This document shows positions 44,791-55,547 of a stretch of DNA of 64,000 nt, one piece after another. Each line of letters starts with the position of its first letter. Positions within the stretch are counted from its first letter, which is position 1. The stretch comes from Pisolithus tinctorius (Eukaryota > Basidiomycota > Agaricomycetes > Boletales > Pisolithaceae). The notes below the pieces were generated by a model. It saw only the letters and a program-made list of their open reading frames with translations, was not told the origin of the DNA and did no database searches. A program made the translations under genes and the position numbers. The stretch covers positions 124,001-188,000 of the forward strand of contig JANFAH010000083.1 in NCBI GenBank assembly GCA_024663395.1, given 5' to 3'.

Positions 44791-46731
44791 ATGCAAGATA
44801 AAGGCAGTGCATGGTTTAGGGAAGACTCACTATGCCACACTGCAACCCCCAAAGAACACCCCAAACCCCCTTATCTGGGATCCAGAACATCTCCTGATGT
44901 GCACCCACCTCGATTTTATCTCTACTTTCAAGAACATCAGCAAGGCACCATCAAAGGCTGCAAAGGGAAGGATCGCAAAGAAGACAGGTATTCATGGTTT
45001 ACCTGGACTGTGGAGAGTTGGTTCACTGGATTATGCATGCTCAGCACCCTGGGAATGGTTTCACCTCCTTTTGGAGAATGTCATCCCAAACCTTGTTAAT
45101 CTATGGACTGGACAGTTCAAAGGTCTTGAATCCAGCACTGATGAATTTACAATCACAGCAAAGGTGTGGGAAGAGATTGCACAAGAAATGATGGCTGCTG
45201 TGCAACATATACCCACAGTGTTCATACAAGTTCTAGGGAACATTGCCATGAATTGCTTGCAATTCACAGCTGATTTGTGGTGCTTCTGGTTCTTGTATGT
45301 CACACCCATTTTACTTGAAAACCAGTTTCTGAAGCAGAAGTACTATGTGCATGTGTGCGAACTCAGTGCATTGATGAAGCTCATGTTACGGTTTCACTTG
45401 ACAGAGGAAGAAGTGGGCAACATCGAAGTATGGTTACAAAAATGGGTACAAAAATATGAGAAGTTAGTGTTTCATTTTTTCCCTTCAATGCTGAGTGTTT
45501 CAGCAACACTCATCAAAGCTCTTTTTTGTTTGCCAGGTATTATTATCAGTACCACATCGAACATCTGCCAGCATGCACACTCACTGTCCACAGTTTACTT
45601 CACATCACTGAGGGAATCCATTACTGTGGTCCAGCTTGGACAACATGGAGTTTCTTCATGGAGAGGTACTGTGGGACATTGCAGTGATTGATGCAATCCC
45701 AATGCCAGCCATGGAGTAACTTGAACAACACTCTGCTGCACTCCATCATACTTGAGCAGCTGTCAGTGCACTATGACATTTCAGCTGAACTCACTTTGTG
45801 GGATGACCGTGCAGATGATGGACCAACTGCATTCGAGCATGTGTTTGAGGGATGTAAGTACCCATCATTTCTGGTTTCATGACACACAACTGAGCACCAT
45901 CAATGTCAGACCCTGACCATATCATTCACCCTCCATTCAAGAGGGTCACTCAGCAGGATCCTTCACTTCAGTAGAAAGTCGCTCAATATGTGGCTCAGGT
46001 ATTAGGAAAGTGAGAGAGTGAGGTGAAAATCTGTTTGCCACTCCCAACCCTATTTGCTGGAAAGCTTTGGATATGTGGAGGTGGCAATTTCTTCCAGACA
46101 ATAGCTGTCTCACATAGACCAGCAGCTCCAGTGAGGAGGAACTGCTACATCAAGGTGCACTTGATATCACTAATACTACAGTTGGTTTAATGACATCATA
46201 CATGACCAGTACAAAGTAATTCTTGAGGTGTGTAATCATCATTTGGTTCGAGTTATCAGGTATGGTGATCTGGAGAAGATATTCATGCTCACCCTGCTGT
46301 CAAACAAATTCTTTGCCTCTCTGAGTGGCAAGACACTCATCCTTGCTCTTATCACACCATGGAATACCAAAGGAAAGGATGCCACAAGCAAGAATACTTA
46401 CTTGTTGTCCCGCCATGCAACAATTGTCACCAACATGCAAAGCTTAAAGGCTGTGGTGGGCCTGGTCCCTGTAGGTAAATGGTGGGGTATCATTGATCAA
46501 ATGTCAGCAGCATCCACACAAGGTTTTGTGGATATGGGGACATGGGAGGGCACCCCAGAGGAGAACAAGAGTGAGACAGAAGATGTAGACGAGCTTTTTT
46601 ACACTTGATGCTATTTTTCATTGCTATGACACCAATTTTCCTGACTGACATTGAAAACCATATACACAATTTACACTGACACTTAAAATCAATGTCAGAC
46701 CAATGACACTGAAAAGACACATCCACAACTT

Positions 46732-46748
46732 CAGTGTCATGGACACTG
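46732..46748. repeat. Subterminal palindrome of the CACTA element
   Basis: CAGTGTC and its complement GACACTG are separated by three bases. Related CACTG/CAGTG words recur through 46670-46776, which resembles the subterminal repeats bound by CACTA transposase. Confidence 0.5.
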
Positions 46749-46776
46749 ATTTTTAGTGACTTTACTTTTTACAGTG

Positions 46777-48128
46777 TCCTGGCCATCATCAAGAAGTCAA
46801 GCTGCCAATCAACAAATCATGAGCTTACTTGACAAGTGCTTGAACTACTTAACATTACCTGTCAAGTTAGCATATAGGTAACACAAGCATGTCAGGCACA
46901 TGCATTGGGCCAAGTAAGCAGATGCAATGGCTCCCAAATCTGTCACATGTCGACAAAGATGAATCCATTCCTGGTTAAATGCCACCGGGGATACAACCAT
47001 GGCCAACCCAAACAGCATTCACGTGCTCCGATGTGTAATGCTAAAATCGCATAAACATCTTTTCCGTGGATGAAACTCTGACTGAACTTGAAATGTGCCA
47101 TCTTGCAAACACAAGTAAACACATCATTCCCGAGTCTAAGTGCCAGTGATGGTTTCGTCCCGATCTAATTTCTGTGCTCGAGATGAGTCGTTGCTTAGTA
47201 TTACCACTCGCATTTAATACTCGAATGAGTTGTAGGCTTTGCATACCAGGTAATCAGCTAGTCCCAGAGACTGTCGAACCACAAACCTCCCTGCATAATC
47301 ATGATACATCACAACCTTGCTCAGATCCGACAAAGATGGAACCCTTGTGTATGGAGTCCCCTCGGGACTCTTCCAGAGACATATTCAGTCACACATTCCG
47401 AGGATTTTGCACGGTACGGACGTTAGCTTTAAGTTTGATAAGCGAGTCAAATAACTTATTAAATTCTTCATGTGTCAAAAGCTGCCAGCCAGTCATGGTG
47501 TGCCATGCACAACATGCAGATCAATCATGGAGTGACCCCAACTAACACACCTTTCCTTCTCGCTTCCTTGCCAGACGAGACATAGTATGTCCAATGGCTG
47601 TCATTATGTCCGCAGGGAGCTGCTGTTGAAAATATACCTTTGTGATGACAGACCTTCACGGTTCTGGCTTGAATTTCTAACTGCCTCCGATGTGAGAAAA
47701 AAGTCCTCCATCAGACGGGAGCAAACTTCTGTGGAGGACTGTTTCAACCGGTCCTCCATTGTCCTCACCCTCCAAAACTTGTCAAAATGGCACTGCGGTT
47801 CTGCGATTTGGTAAGCCATGGATGATGCTCTACCGTGCGTAATGAATTGCAGAGTATTATCACCAACCTTGGAGTAGATTGTTAGTCGGTGCATTGAACA
47901 GCTCACTCGTCCACTTCCAACCTACAAGTGTGCTGCAGTGGCAGTTGCACGCTTCGAAAGGCTTACTCTTTCAGTCTTCCCGTGTGGCTTGTAGCGCTAG
48001 CATAGCACTGTCAAATTCATCCTCTTTGCCAGGTCAAAGGTTCCGGTCGCCCTTGATCCTCGACCCTGGAGAATTAGCGAGACCTACGTTCGCAGCACAT
48101 ACCACCAGCTTGATATTGGTCAGCGGAT
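46777..48128. other. Transition from repeat block to host DNA
   Basis: CpG rises to normal from about 46980. Open frames exist on both strands (for example 47604-47906 minus and 47174-47545 plus), but none shows a domain or clear splice support. It may hold eroded gene pieces. Confidence 0.4.
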
Positions 48129-48502
48129 ATGTTTATCGCACAGAGGTTGCTCGCGCAGTTACTGTGGCTAATCCACAAACAAAAATTGATCGTGTTAGGG
48201 AGGATCGGCCAGCTTGAAGTAGATTGTATGTGTGGGGACTTTAAATCGGGAGATTCTGTGACAGCTCCAGTATCTGACACCGTGCGGTTCAAACTGGAGA
48301 TCTTCGAACACAAAGGCAGCCGACACCGCTGCATATCCGTTGAAGAAAGGAATGGCGATCCGTACTATCTGTGCATCAGCCTGTGAGTACTTCGCGAGTG
48401 CATGACAAGACCATCAAGGGTCGGCCTCGTCACTTGCTTCCTGTTACATATAGTAGGCATCAGTACTTCTTCAGCGTTGTCCAATGGCTGTCCATACGCT
48501 GA
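48129..48502 (+). CDS. Small or partial two-exon gene, unknown
   Basis: The exon ending at 48382 contains KSGDSVTAPVSDTVRFKLEIF and SVEERNGDPYYLCIS. A donor CT|GTGAGT and an acceptor ATATAG at 48451-48453 join it in phase to RHQYFFSVVQWLSIR and TGA at 48500-48502. The clean splice and codon-like composition suggest real coding sequence. The start is uncertain: ATG 48129 is open, and earlier exons are possible. No family is recognised. Confidence 0.4.
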
Positions 48503-48669
48503 CATTCAGCCAGCCCCGAAAATATATCGTCCTGAAAACAAATTCCTAACTTCTGCCCGGTAGAGGGGCGGAACAATGCCACAGCTGAGCCGAAGAACTG
48601 CGACAAGTTATCCTCAGCACGGAGTCCGGGGGTCATCATGGAGAACTCTTTTTCTGATCGGTGGGACAT
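48460..48669 (-). CDS. Possible small exon overlapping the plus-strand gene
   Basis: A 69-codon frame starts MSHRSEKEFSMMTPGL and ends SHWTTLKKY. An acceptor-like TTTGTAG lies just upstream of its ATG, so it might be a terminal exon. It overlaps the last exon of the plus-strand model at 48454-48502, so either the genes are convergent and overlapping or one call is wrong. Confidence 0.25.
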   Translation of the reverse strand: MSHRSEKEFSMMTPGLRAEDNLSQFFGSAVALFRPSTGQKLGICFQDDIFSGLAECQRMDSHWTTLKKY

Positions 48670-48919
48670 CGTGCCTACAAACACATGCCAAAGAGACATA
48701 GAAAGGAGCAATGCAGAAGTACTGTAGAAAACTGCACCCACAAATTGAGCTTCACTGGATGTTCTAGGAGGATTGTGTTTGGGACAACTGGCCTTTGAAG
48801 TAGTAGCCAGTAGCTGATCGATTGATCTTCCTCACACTGCTTGACGTCACGGAGAGAGGCTATGATATTCGCACACACATGCACAAGACTTGTCAACAAG
48901 TTAGAGCCTGGAATAACTG

Positions 48920-48929
48920 TATATAAATA
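48920..48929 (+). promoter_or_regulatory. TATA box of the SDR gene
   Basis: TATATAAATA lies 57 nt upstream of the ATG at 48986, a normal spacing for a fungal core promoter with a short leader. Confidence 0.7.
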
Positions 48930-48985
48930 GCGAATGGCGCTTCGCAGATTATCTTCTGTGTCCGGCTCGCTAATCCCTTTGAATC

Positions 48986-50512
48986 ATGCCCGCCCTCCAA
49001 TCTCCAGGCAAGGTACTCGTCACCGGCACAAATGGGTACATTGCAATGTGGGTCGTTCGCGAGTTCCTCCGGCAAGGATACTCCGTTCGGGGAACGGTGC
49101 GCTCCGCGAAAAAGGCGGAACATGTTCAGAAACAGTTCGCAGAGTACGGCGATAAGCTTGAAATTGCCGTCGTTGACGACATTGCCAAGGTCTGCTTCTT
49201 TTAAGCCTCAACTTGCGGTAAAGCGAACTTCGACCTAACGTTGAGTGCGATCGCGACCCCACAGGAAGGAGCATTCGATGAACTCGTTAAAGATGTAGAC
49301 GCAATTGCTCACATGGCTTCTCCTTTCCATTTCAATGCACAACGTCCTGAGGGTGAGTGTCCAACCAACGTGACCTCATGTACGGTACGCCATAGCAACT
49401 CCACAGAATTGATCGAACCAGCTGTGAATGGTACAATTGGAATCTTGAAAAGCGCCTTTAAGCATAGGTTAGTGGCAGTAGTCATTTGTAACGGAGTCCC
49501 GTCATTGATATGTTTCCAGTCTTTTTGTTAAACGTGTTGTCATTACTTCGTCTGTCGGAGCAATCGTACGCGACGAGCCTACTCTGATCACGTTCACTGA
49601 GAAGGATTGGAACCAACAATCTCTCGATTTGGTGAACGAGCTAGGGGAAAAGACTCCGAACATGGTGAAATACAGGGCATCAAAGACAGCTGCGGAGAAG
49701 GGTGGGTTACTTGATCTATTCTATGTTTCAATCTTTCACTAATCTCACCCACAACCAAAAGCTGCCTGGAAATTCGTGGAAGACCATAAACAAGAGATCA
49801 AGTGGGACGTGACTTGCCTCAATCCTCCATTCGTAGGCTCCCTCTTTGGTATTTGTATACCCCGCCAGTCACTGAGCAATGCTTTATAAGGTCTTTGGGG
49901 TACTCGCTATCTCACTTGACGAACATACTAGGAGTCTTATTGTTCATTTAACAGCCTGCTATACATGAACTGACAGATCCTGCTTCACTCAACACATCTA
50001 CGAAACTGTTCTACAATTACGTTGCAGATGCTTCAAAAGCTGAAGCAGCTGGCAACGACTTCCTCGCTAAAAATGGTACTTGTTGGGTCGACGTTCGCGA
50101 TGTAGCAGAAGCCCACCGACTTGCACTTGAAAAGCAGGAGGCGGGGGGTGAACGGATAATTATCAGTGGCGGTACGTACCCCCACTTGGACAGCTGTTTC
50201 CCAGGTGCCAAGCTATCGACTCTTCTCAGGCCTTTTCAAGTGGCAAGATTTCAGTAAGTAATCCAAGGGAATTCTACACTTCGTGATACCGATTCTCCAT
50301 TAGTTGATACGGCCAATGCGCTGAACCCTCCTCCGAAGCTATCGAAGCCCATCCCCAAAGGCCAGCCTGGCTCTGGTACCGGACATCCCCATAGCGTACA
50401 TCTGGTTATATATGATGCGTCGAAGTCTGATCGCATCCTTGGGTTGAAATATCGCTCAATGGCAACAACAACCAAGGATACATTTGCCGATTATCAGGTT
50501 CGTGGGTGGTGA
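48986..50512 (+). CDS. Extended SDR: NAD(P)-dependent epimerase/reductase (GRE2-like)
   Basis: Nine exons (48986-49189, 49265-49352, 49407-49467, 49520-49701, 49762-49832, 49891-49899, 49955-50171, 50230-50253, 50304-50512) join in frame to 354 aa. The Rossmann motif VTGTNGYIA lies at the N-terminus, ASPFHF follows, and the catalytic pair is Tyr169-x3-Lys173 in KYRASK, with Ser supplied by VVITSSVGA. NPPFVFGP and DVRDVAEAHRLALE are typical of the dihydroflavonol-4-reductase/GRE2-like branch, which reduces aldehydes or ketones with NADPH in the cytosol. The substrate cannot be told from sequence. The VFG of NPPFVFGP comes from a 9-nt exon. The final residues QVRGW follow the usual helix without extra domains. 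Confidence 0.92.
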
Positions 50513-51646
50513 AGAAACGCGACTGAGGGGAAGAGCCACGCGGCTTATGAATTAGCTACAGGTAGGAAACAATGGTTGTATGACGTAGAATCGCCTTCAA
50601 CAGAGAACGAGTTATCATTTTTGCGCGGAAGTCCTCTCCGACACTTACTCGTTATCCGATTCAAACAAACCTCCCCAATAACTAAGCCAAAACCCTCCCT
50701 TTCAATTTGCTGATGGGCTATACAGTATGCTTCATCATTTTCGAGTGGCTTCATCTTAAAATAAAGCGAGTAGGTGAGCCATGAAACTACCAGTAGGTCT
50801 GGACATTTGGAAGAGAAACGCCGTTCACAATACTACCCTGCGTTCAACCCATCGGACTTGATCTTTCCGAGCAGAAGCTGTCTATACTCGGAAGACAGTT
50901 GCCAATCTGCGAGCACGACGACACGTGGTCATAATTGACTGGGATGGCCCAGATTACACCCAAAATCCTAAAAAAACGAGGCAAACATTTCATCGCACGC
51001 CGCTCGCTCGTGACAGTAGTTGTCCCAGTTGGGAGTCAGGGGCGAAGGCGGGCTGAACGCTATTGTCTCCGCGTTCACCGCGAATGGGGGTGGCCTTAAG
51101 GTCAGAGACTGCACACTCGTGACCTCATTCAAAGTTCACAATCCTGGGTGCAGTAGACCAGTGTCCTCATATTCTAGCTTTCAGCCCTCATCGTTCAGTG
51201 ACAGGCTTCATTTCGGACCTGACACCACATGCTCAAGTGAACACAGCATGACCACGAATGTGACCCATCCTTGACGTAGCCATACGCCCCTCGGCCATCG
51301 TTGGCCGTCCGTTCCTGTGATCTCAATGTAAGGCTGTACCCCACCATCGCGGATCCGGAAGGCGCTGCGGTGGAAATTGAAAACATGCATGGAATGTCAT
51401 GCGACTTCTACAGGGACCCGTTCGCGGTCGGAGGTTGGTGGCGCCTCCGTGATTGATTGCCAGCGTCACGGTCATACAACCGACGAGTCACTCGCAATGT
51501 ACTCGCACTGCACACTTGACCTGACCATGATATTAAAGAGTGCAATGCCCCACTTTCACCAAACAAAACGCCCCTCCTCCCCTCCTGTTTTTAGTACACT
51601 CATTCCTTGTTCATACCCATACGCTAATCTTGGCGCGGACTCCGAG
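50513..51646. other. Intergenic spacer, 1.1 kb
   Basis: Holds the 3' UTR of the SDR gene and the promoter of the secreted-protein gene. Short frames on both strands lack domains. Confidence 0.45.
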
Positions 51647-52180
51647 ATGTATTTTGTGAAGACTCTGTTTTACCTTGCTACGCTCCTCGGGTTTGCCTTG
51701 GCCCAGTCGATGGAGATCTTGGCACCGCCTGCTGGCACTACACTGACCCCCGGCAATAACTTCACTGTCCAACTACAAATGTCGGTACGTATTATGTGCG
51801 TTCGGTCGTGACCGTTGCCGATTGGCTCACCTGACAACAGAACTTCCCCGAGAACATTGATGTCGTCGCCGTTGTGATCGGTCTACAACACTGCTTGGGG
51901 ACGCAGTGCGATCCACCCACCGAAGTCATGGGCAGCATCCTCTACCAGGGTCCGTTCACCCCTCCAGTCGGACAGTTGACCACCAATTATTCCGTCGCCG
52001 TGCCGAGTTCGTTCTCCAGCGGGACTGCCCAGCTCGGTGTGATTAACTTCTTCATGGTCGGGGTAGGTCTTTCTGCCGCAATTTCTCTCCTGAGCGAGTT
52101 TAACACGTGCCGGTGTTCTTTTATAGGCGGGTTACATGCCAGTGGTTCAATATCTGAATGAGACTGTGACTGTTTGTTAG
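51647..52180 (+). CDS. Small secreted protein, 137 aa
   Basis: Three exons (51647-51784, 51841-52062, 52127-52180) join in frame. MYFVKTLFYLATLLGFALAQ is a clear signal peptide with a likely cleavage after ALA. The mature part is about 118 aa, starts with a Pro/Thr-rich strand (ILAPPAGTTLTPGNNFTVQ) and has three Cys, two of them in HCLGTQCDPP and one at the C-terminus. N-glycosylation sequons (NFT, NYS, NET) are present. Related small beta-rich secreted proteins are common in Agaricomycetes; roles are unknown and could involve the cell wall or host contact. The introns are 56 and 64 nt and interrupt the frame at codon boundaries. Confidence 0.85.
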
Positions 52181-52636
52181 GGGCCTGAGGAACTCGCTTA
52201 CTTGATACTCGCATTCGCATGGACTATATTCTGTTGCTTCTCATGTATTTGTTTTGATCGTTCGGACATTGTGACTGAATTTACCGAGCGTCCCCGAGGT
52301 GACTGCAAACTAGTTGACAACGAACTGTTCGGACTGTGCGGGCCACCTGAAATAGAGTCCGAAAAAAACTTTCATTACAGGGAAATGCAGTAGTTACTAC
52401 TAGTAGCGTATTTCGAAAGTAAACTGGCATGTGACAAAACGCATATTACAACAACTCCCAGACAACGTGTCCGCAGACAGGTATAAATCGCACAAAGGCA
52501 CTCACGACCATACAAGACATTCATGCACAAGTAGCCCCAGACATTCAAAAGGAACACCAAGGTATTCATGCGACGATACTAAAACTGAACATGGGCTCGG
52601 ATCAGTGGTAGGGCTGATAAAATGTCGGATGCGTGC
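52181..52636. other. Intergenic spacer between convergent genes
   Basis: About 450 nt with 3' UTRs of the secreted-protein and HAM1-like genes. Nothing else is supported. Confidence 0.5.
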
Positions 52637-55547
52637 TTACGCTTCGCTCTTCCAGCCCTCGCCAGTCATAGCTTTCTCCTCGCGCTCATCCACTCGGTTA
52701 ATCCAGCCAGCGGGAGTCTCCACACCAATGATGGACTCGCGCTTAGTGTGGACGACCTTGAATTGCGATTTGCTCTCCGTCGTCCTGATACTCTCTTCTT
52801 TCCTGCGTCTGAAAAGCTGAAGAACATGTCGTCAGCACTTTCTTTACGTAGCGGGACATCAAGCGTAGCACGCTCACTTCTTGGAGAGCCTGCGTCCTGC
52901 TGGTATCGCTGCTTGTCTTCGCCTCTTTCATCCGGTCTCTAACCGCGACCAACTGACCATCCAGGTACTCGAGTCCCGTATGGATGCCATCTGCAATGGC
53001 TTTCTGAATTTGTCTCTTGACGAGGCCGGTGGCCAGCGGCATCAGGGTCTTGTATAACAAATCATGCTTCGAGTCGCGGATGCTGAACTTGAGGGTGTCG
53101 ACCTTGACTTGCACGCTCTTAACCTTGAAGACCGAGCTCTTATCTTTATCAGCAGATACCAGATGGACTGTGGCCGTCAAACCATTCCCCCCAATGAGAA
53201 CATCGGCGATACCCGAGTCTGCAACCTTGGGGAAACCAGTCTTCTTGCGATAGTAGATCGCGACGTCCCGCATGTCCGCCTGCATCTGGGCGAACTTGAA
53301 CACAAATTCGTGATGGTGCTCATCGGATATCGTGTTGTAGGGACTGAACTTCAAGAAGTTGTGTGCATCAAGCGTAACGATATTCGGGAACAAATTGCGG
53401 CCCTGAAGAGTCAGGTTCTCGACGACAAGGTCGACCGTGTCATCGGTATACTCGACACGTGGGATAGGGATATACCCGACCTAAGAGATGGTCAGCCGAC
53501 GTTCGCGGGCACGTCATGGCATTGCATACCTTGTCAACAAGTGCTGGAACGATGACTTTACGGATGTCTGACCACAATTCCGGTTTGAACTTCAAACTAC
53601 CTTCGCTGTCGAACAGAAGGTCCTTCGTCAGACGAGCCCAGTCTTCCCCGAAGCGCTTGTTCAATGGGTCATCTGCCATGGCCGAGAACCACTTTCCGAC
53701 GGCATTGAAGAGGTTGTCGAAGTGGGTGCGATACTTGCCATCCCAAAACTTACGACCCGACTCGCGGATTTCGTTACCCTCGCTGTTGCATCCCTCATCG
53801 AGGACGTAACCGGCTTCCAACAAAATCTGCAACTTGGTGAGCGGCACACAACACTGCGCGTGACGAATCACTGACCCTATGGATGTAATTGTTCAGACGC
53901 TTAAACCAGTTCCTGAACTCTTCGTCCCGCCTGGCATCGTCGATTAGAGCATCTGTGGCGTCAAAGATTATATTCATGCTCTTCCCGTTAGCGAAGCGCT
54001 CCATCAACTCGCGCAATTCCGACATTGAGTGACGCAGAGTAGGGTCCTTAAAAGCAGGTCAGCTTCGATCACAAGCTATGTGTGTGTTACCGACCGATAT
54101 AATTGCTTCTCCGCTTTCCTTCCCTCGTCCTGCGACGGCTAGTCCGCGATTGGCATACTCTTCGGCCACCGACAGGAGCCATCTAAACGCGTCCTGGTAA
54201 TCCTCGTGTTTCTGACACTCGATGATGACCTTCTTGCCACGATAGATGAATTGGTCTCGACGTTCCTCCGGGAAGTACTCCTCCGCTAAGAATTTTCGTC
54301 CGCGCTCGTACTGTTCTTGAGCCTTATCCTTATGCTGTTGTGGTATGCGTTCAGCGACATTCTCCTGAAGCACGGGTGTCAGCCTGGTTTACTAGGATTA
54401 CGGTCAAAGCTCACGTACCCGAACACCCTTTACGCGCTCCATGAATCCTTGCTTTTTCTTTTCCGCTTCTTGGGAAGTCTCGGCACGAGTGCCCCCCACA
54501 TTTCTGCTATGTGGTCAACTAGTCAGTTGGTAACAAAATGTCGAACTACTCACCCCTCTTCGCCAACCTTTCTAGCCTTCTGCTGCGCGTTTTGATATGT
54601 TTGCTCTTTCACTTCACCGGCCTGACCGACAGCATTGCCGTACTGCCGCTGCGCTTGTTCCATACCTTCTCTCACGGCTTGACTGCCTGGTTTCTCTTCG
54701 CCTTCTCCAGTAACAACTTTGGGTTCGTCCGCGTGTGGATGTTGCTCGACGGTGACACCGGTACCGGGGATCTTGGCGCCCAACACAGGGACCTCCCCAG
54801 GCCCTACTTTCTGTCCTCCACGGCTAACGAATTGGTCGGGGGGCGCTGGCTCGTTAACTCTGGCGAGCTCTTCCTGCGTTGGACGTAAAGCCTCCACCGC
54901 CTTTGCGGCACCCTTTGCAAGAAGGTCGCGTCCGATGACCGAGAAGTCGGAGAGTAGTTTCCGAACTTCCGAGTTCGTAAGTATGAGGGTCAAAATGGTA
55001 CGGAGGTGGCGAACAGCTACAAAGAACCGTAAGTGCCGTGTACTCCTGGAAGACCATTCAAGATTCACCTTGTTTGCGATCTTCCGTCAACTTTTCTTGG
55101 TTAACCTGCGACGCTTCGCTCGGATCCGTTTTCGCAGCTTCAATAGAAACATCTCGTGTGTGCCAGACAAACTTCTGGAACAGCTCATCTGCGTTCTTCT
55201 GCTTGACAATGAGTCGTGCAGTTTCGATTATGTCGCGCGAATCCTGAACGAGCTTCTTGCCATCTGGCGAGAGCTGGTCAACATCGACTGGCGAGTGCTC
55301 GTTAACATATTTCAGAGTCTCGTCGATCTGGCGATTGTCGGGCATGCGCCCCTGTCTAAAGGCTTGGATAACACCGTAAAAACGGAGCTGAATGCGAGTC
55401 GGTTTTTCTTCTTTTTCCCGGGTTTAACATCAACGGGCTTACCTTTCTGTCGACGTCCGCTTCTTTGGCACGTCTGTCCACTGGTGAAGTTACGGCACCA
55501 GCTTCTGGATGCTCAGAGATATCTTTAGGTGCAGGTGGGAGAGACAT
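52637..55547 (-). CDS. HAM1-like protein (HAM1_N/HAM1_C domains)
   Basis: Nine exons (55443-55547, 55069-55387, 54554-55016, 54419-54503, 54095-54364, 53876-54046, 53530-53826, 52878-53480, 52637-52816) join in frame to 830 aa. Matching segments are IQAFRQGRMPDNRQIDETL, RHLRTILTLILTNSEVRKLL, SELRELMERFANG, GYIPIPRVEYTDDTVDLVVE followed by FPNIVTLDAHNF, and a conserved YYRKKTGFPKVADSG. A Gln/Glu-rich charged helix (REGMEQAQRQYGNAVGQAG) and a low-complexity linker sit between the domains. HAM1-like proteins are fungal proteins named after hyphal anastomosis mutants; the C-terminal half resembles lipid-binding folds, but activity is not established. All nine splice sites keep phase, which makes the model solid. 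Confidence 0.87.

Larger units (their letters stand above)
43155..46776 (+). mobile_element. CACTA/EnSpm element with decayed Tnp2-type transposase
   Basis: Plus-strand pieces follow the order of the Tnp2 (transposase family 2) proteins of EnSpm/CACTA transposons: a Cys/His segment (CKWCHCLPTCRK), an acidic region (SPNPDISDDNND..ELWSMEELMDTLE), SDVFDSTHYRKLVGEYVEVDG with LICVGIIPGPRQ (44084-44596), FHLLLENVIPNLVNLWTGQF (45060-45130), WFLYVTPILLENQF, HSLLHITEGIHYCGPAWTTW and FMERYCGTLQ (45560-45700), and a C-terminal WWGIIDQMS..GFVDMGTW (46470-46560). Frame shifts and TGA stops break it. The 3' end at 46776 reads, on the minus strand, CACTGTAAAA, followed inward by subterminal CACTGA/CAGTGTC motifs, as in CACTA ends. 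No matching 5' end was found, so the left side is probably truncated. Confidence 0.75.

Noticed and set aside
54719..55528. 269-codon plus-strand frame
   Set aside because: It is antisense to four HAM1-like exons that join in phase; a shadow frame.
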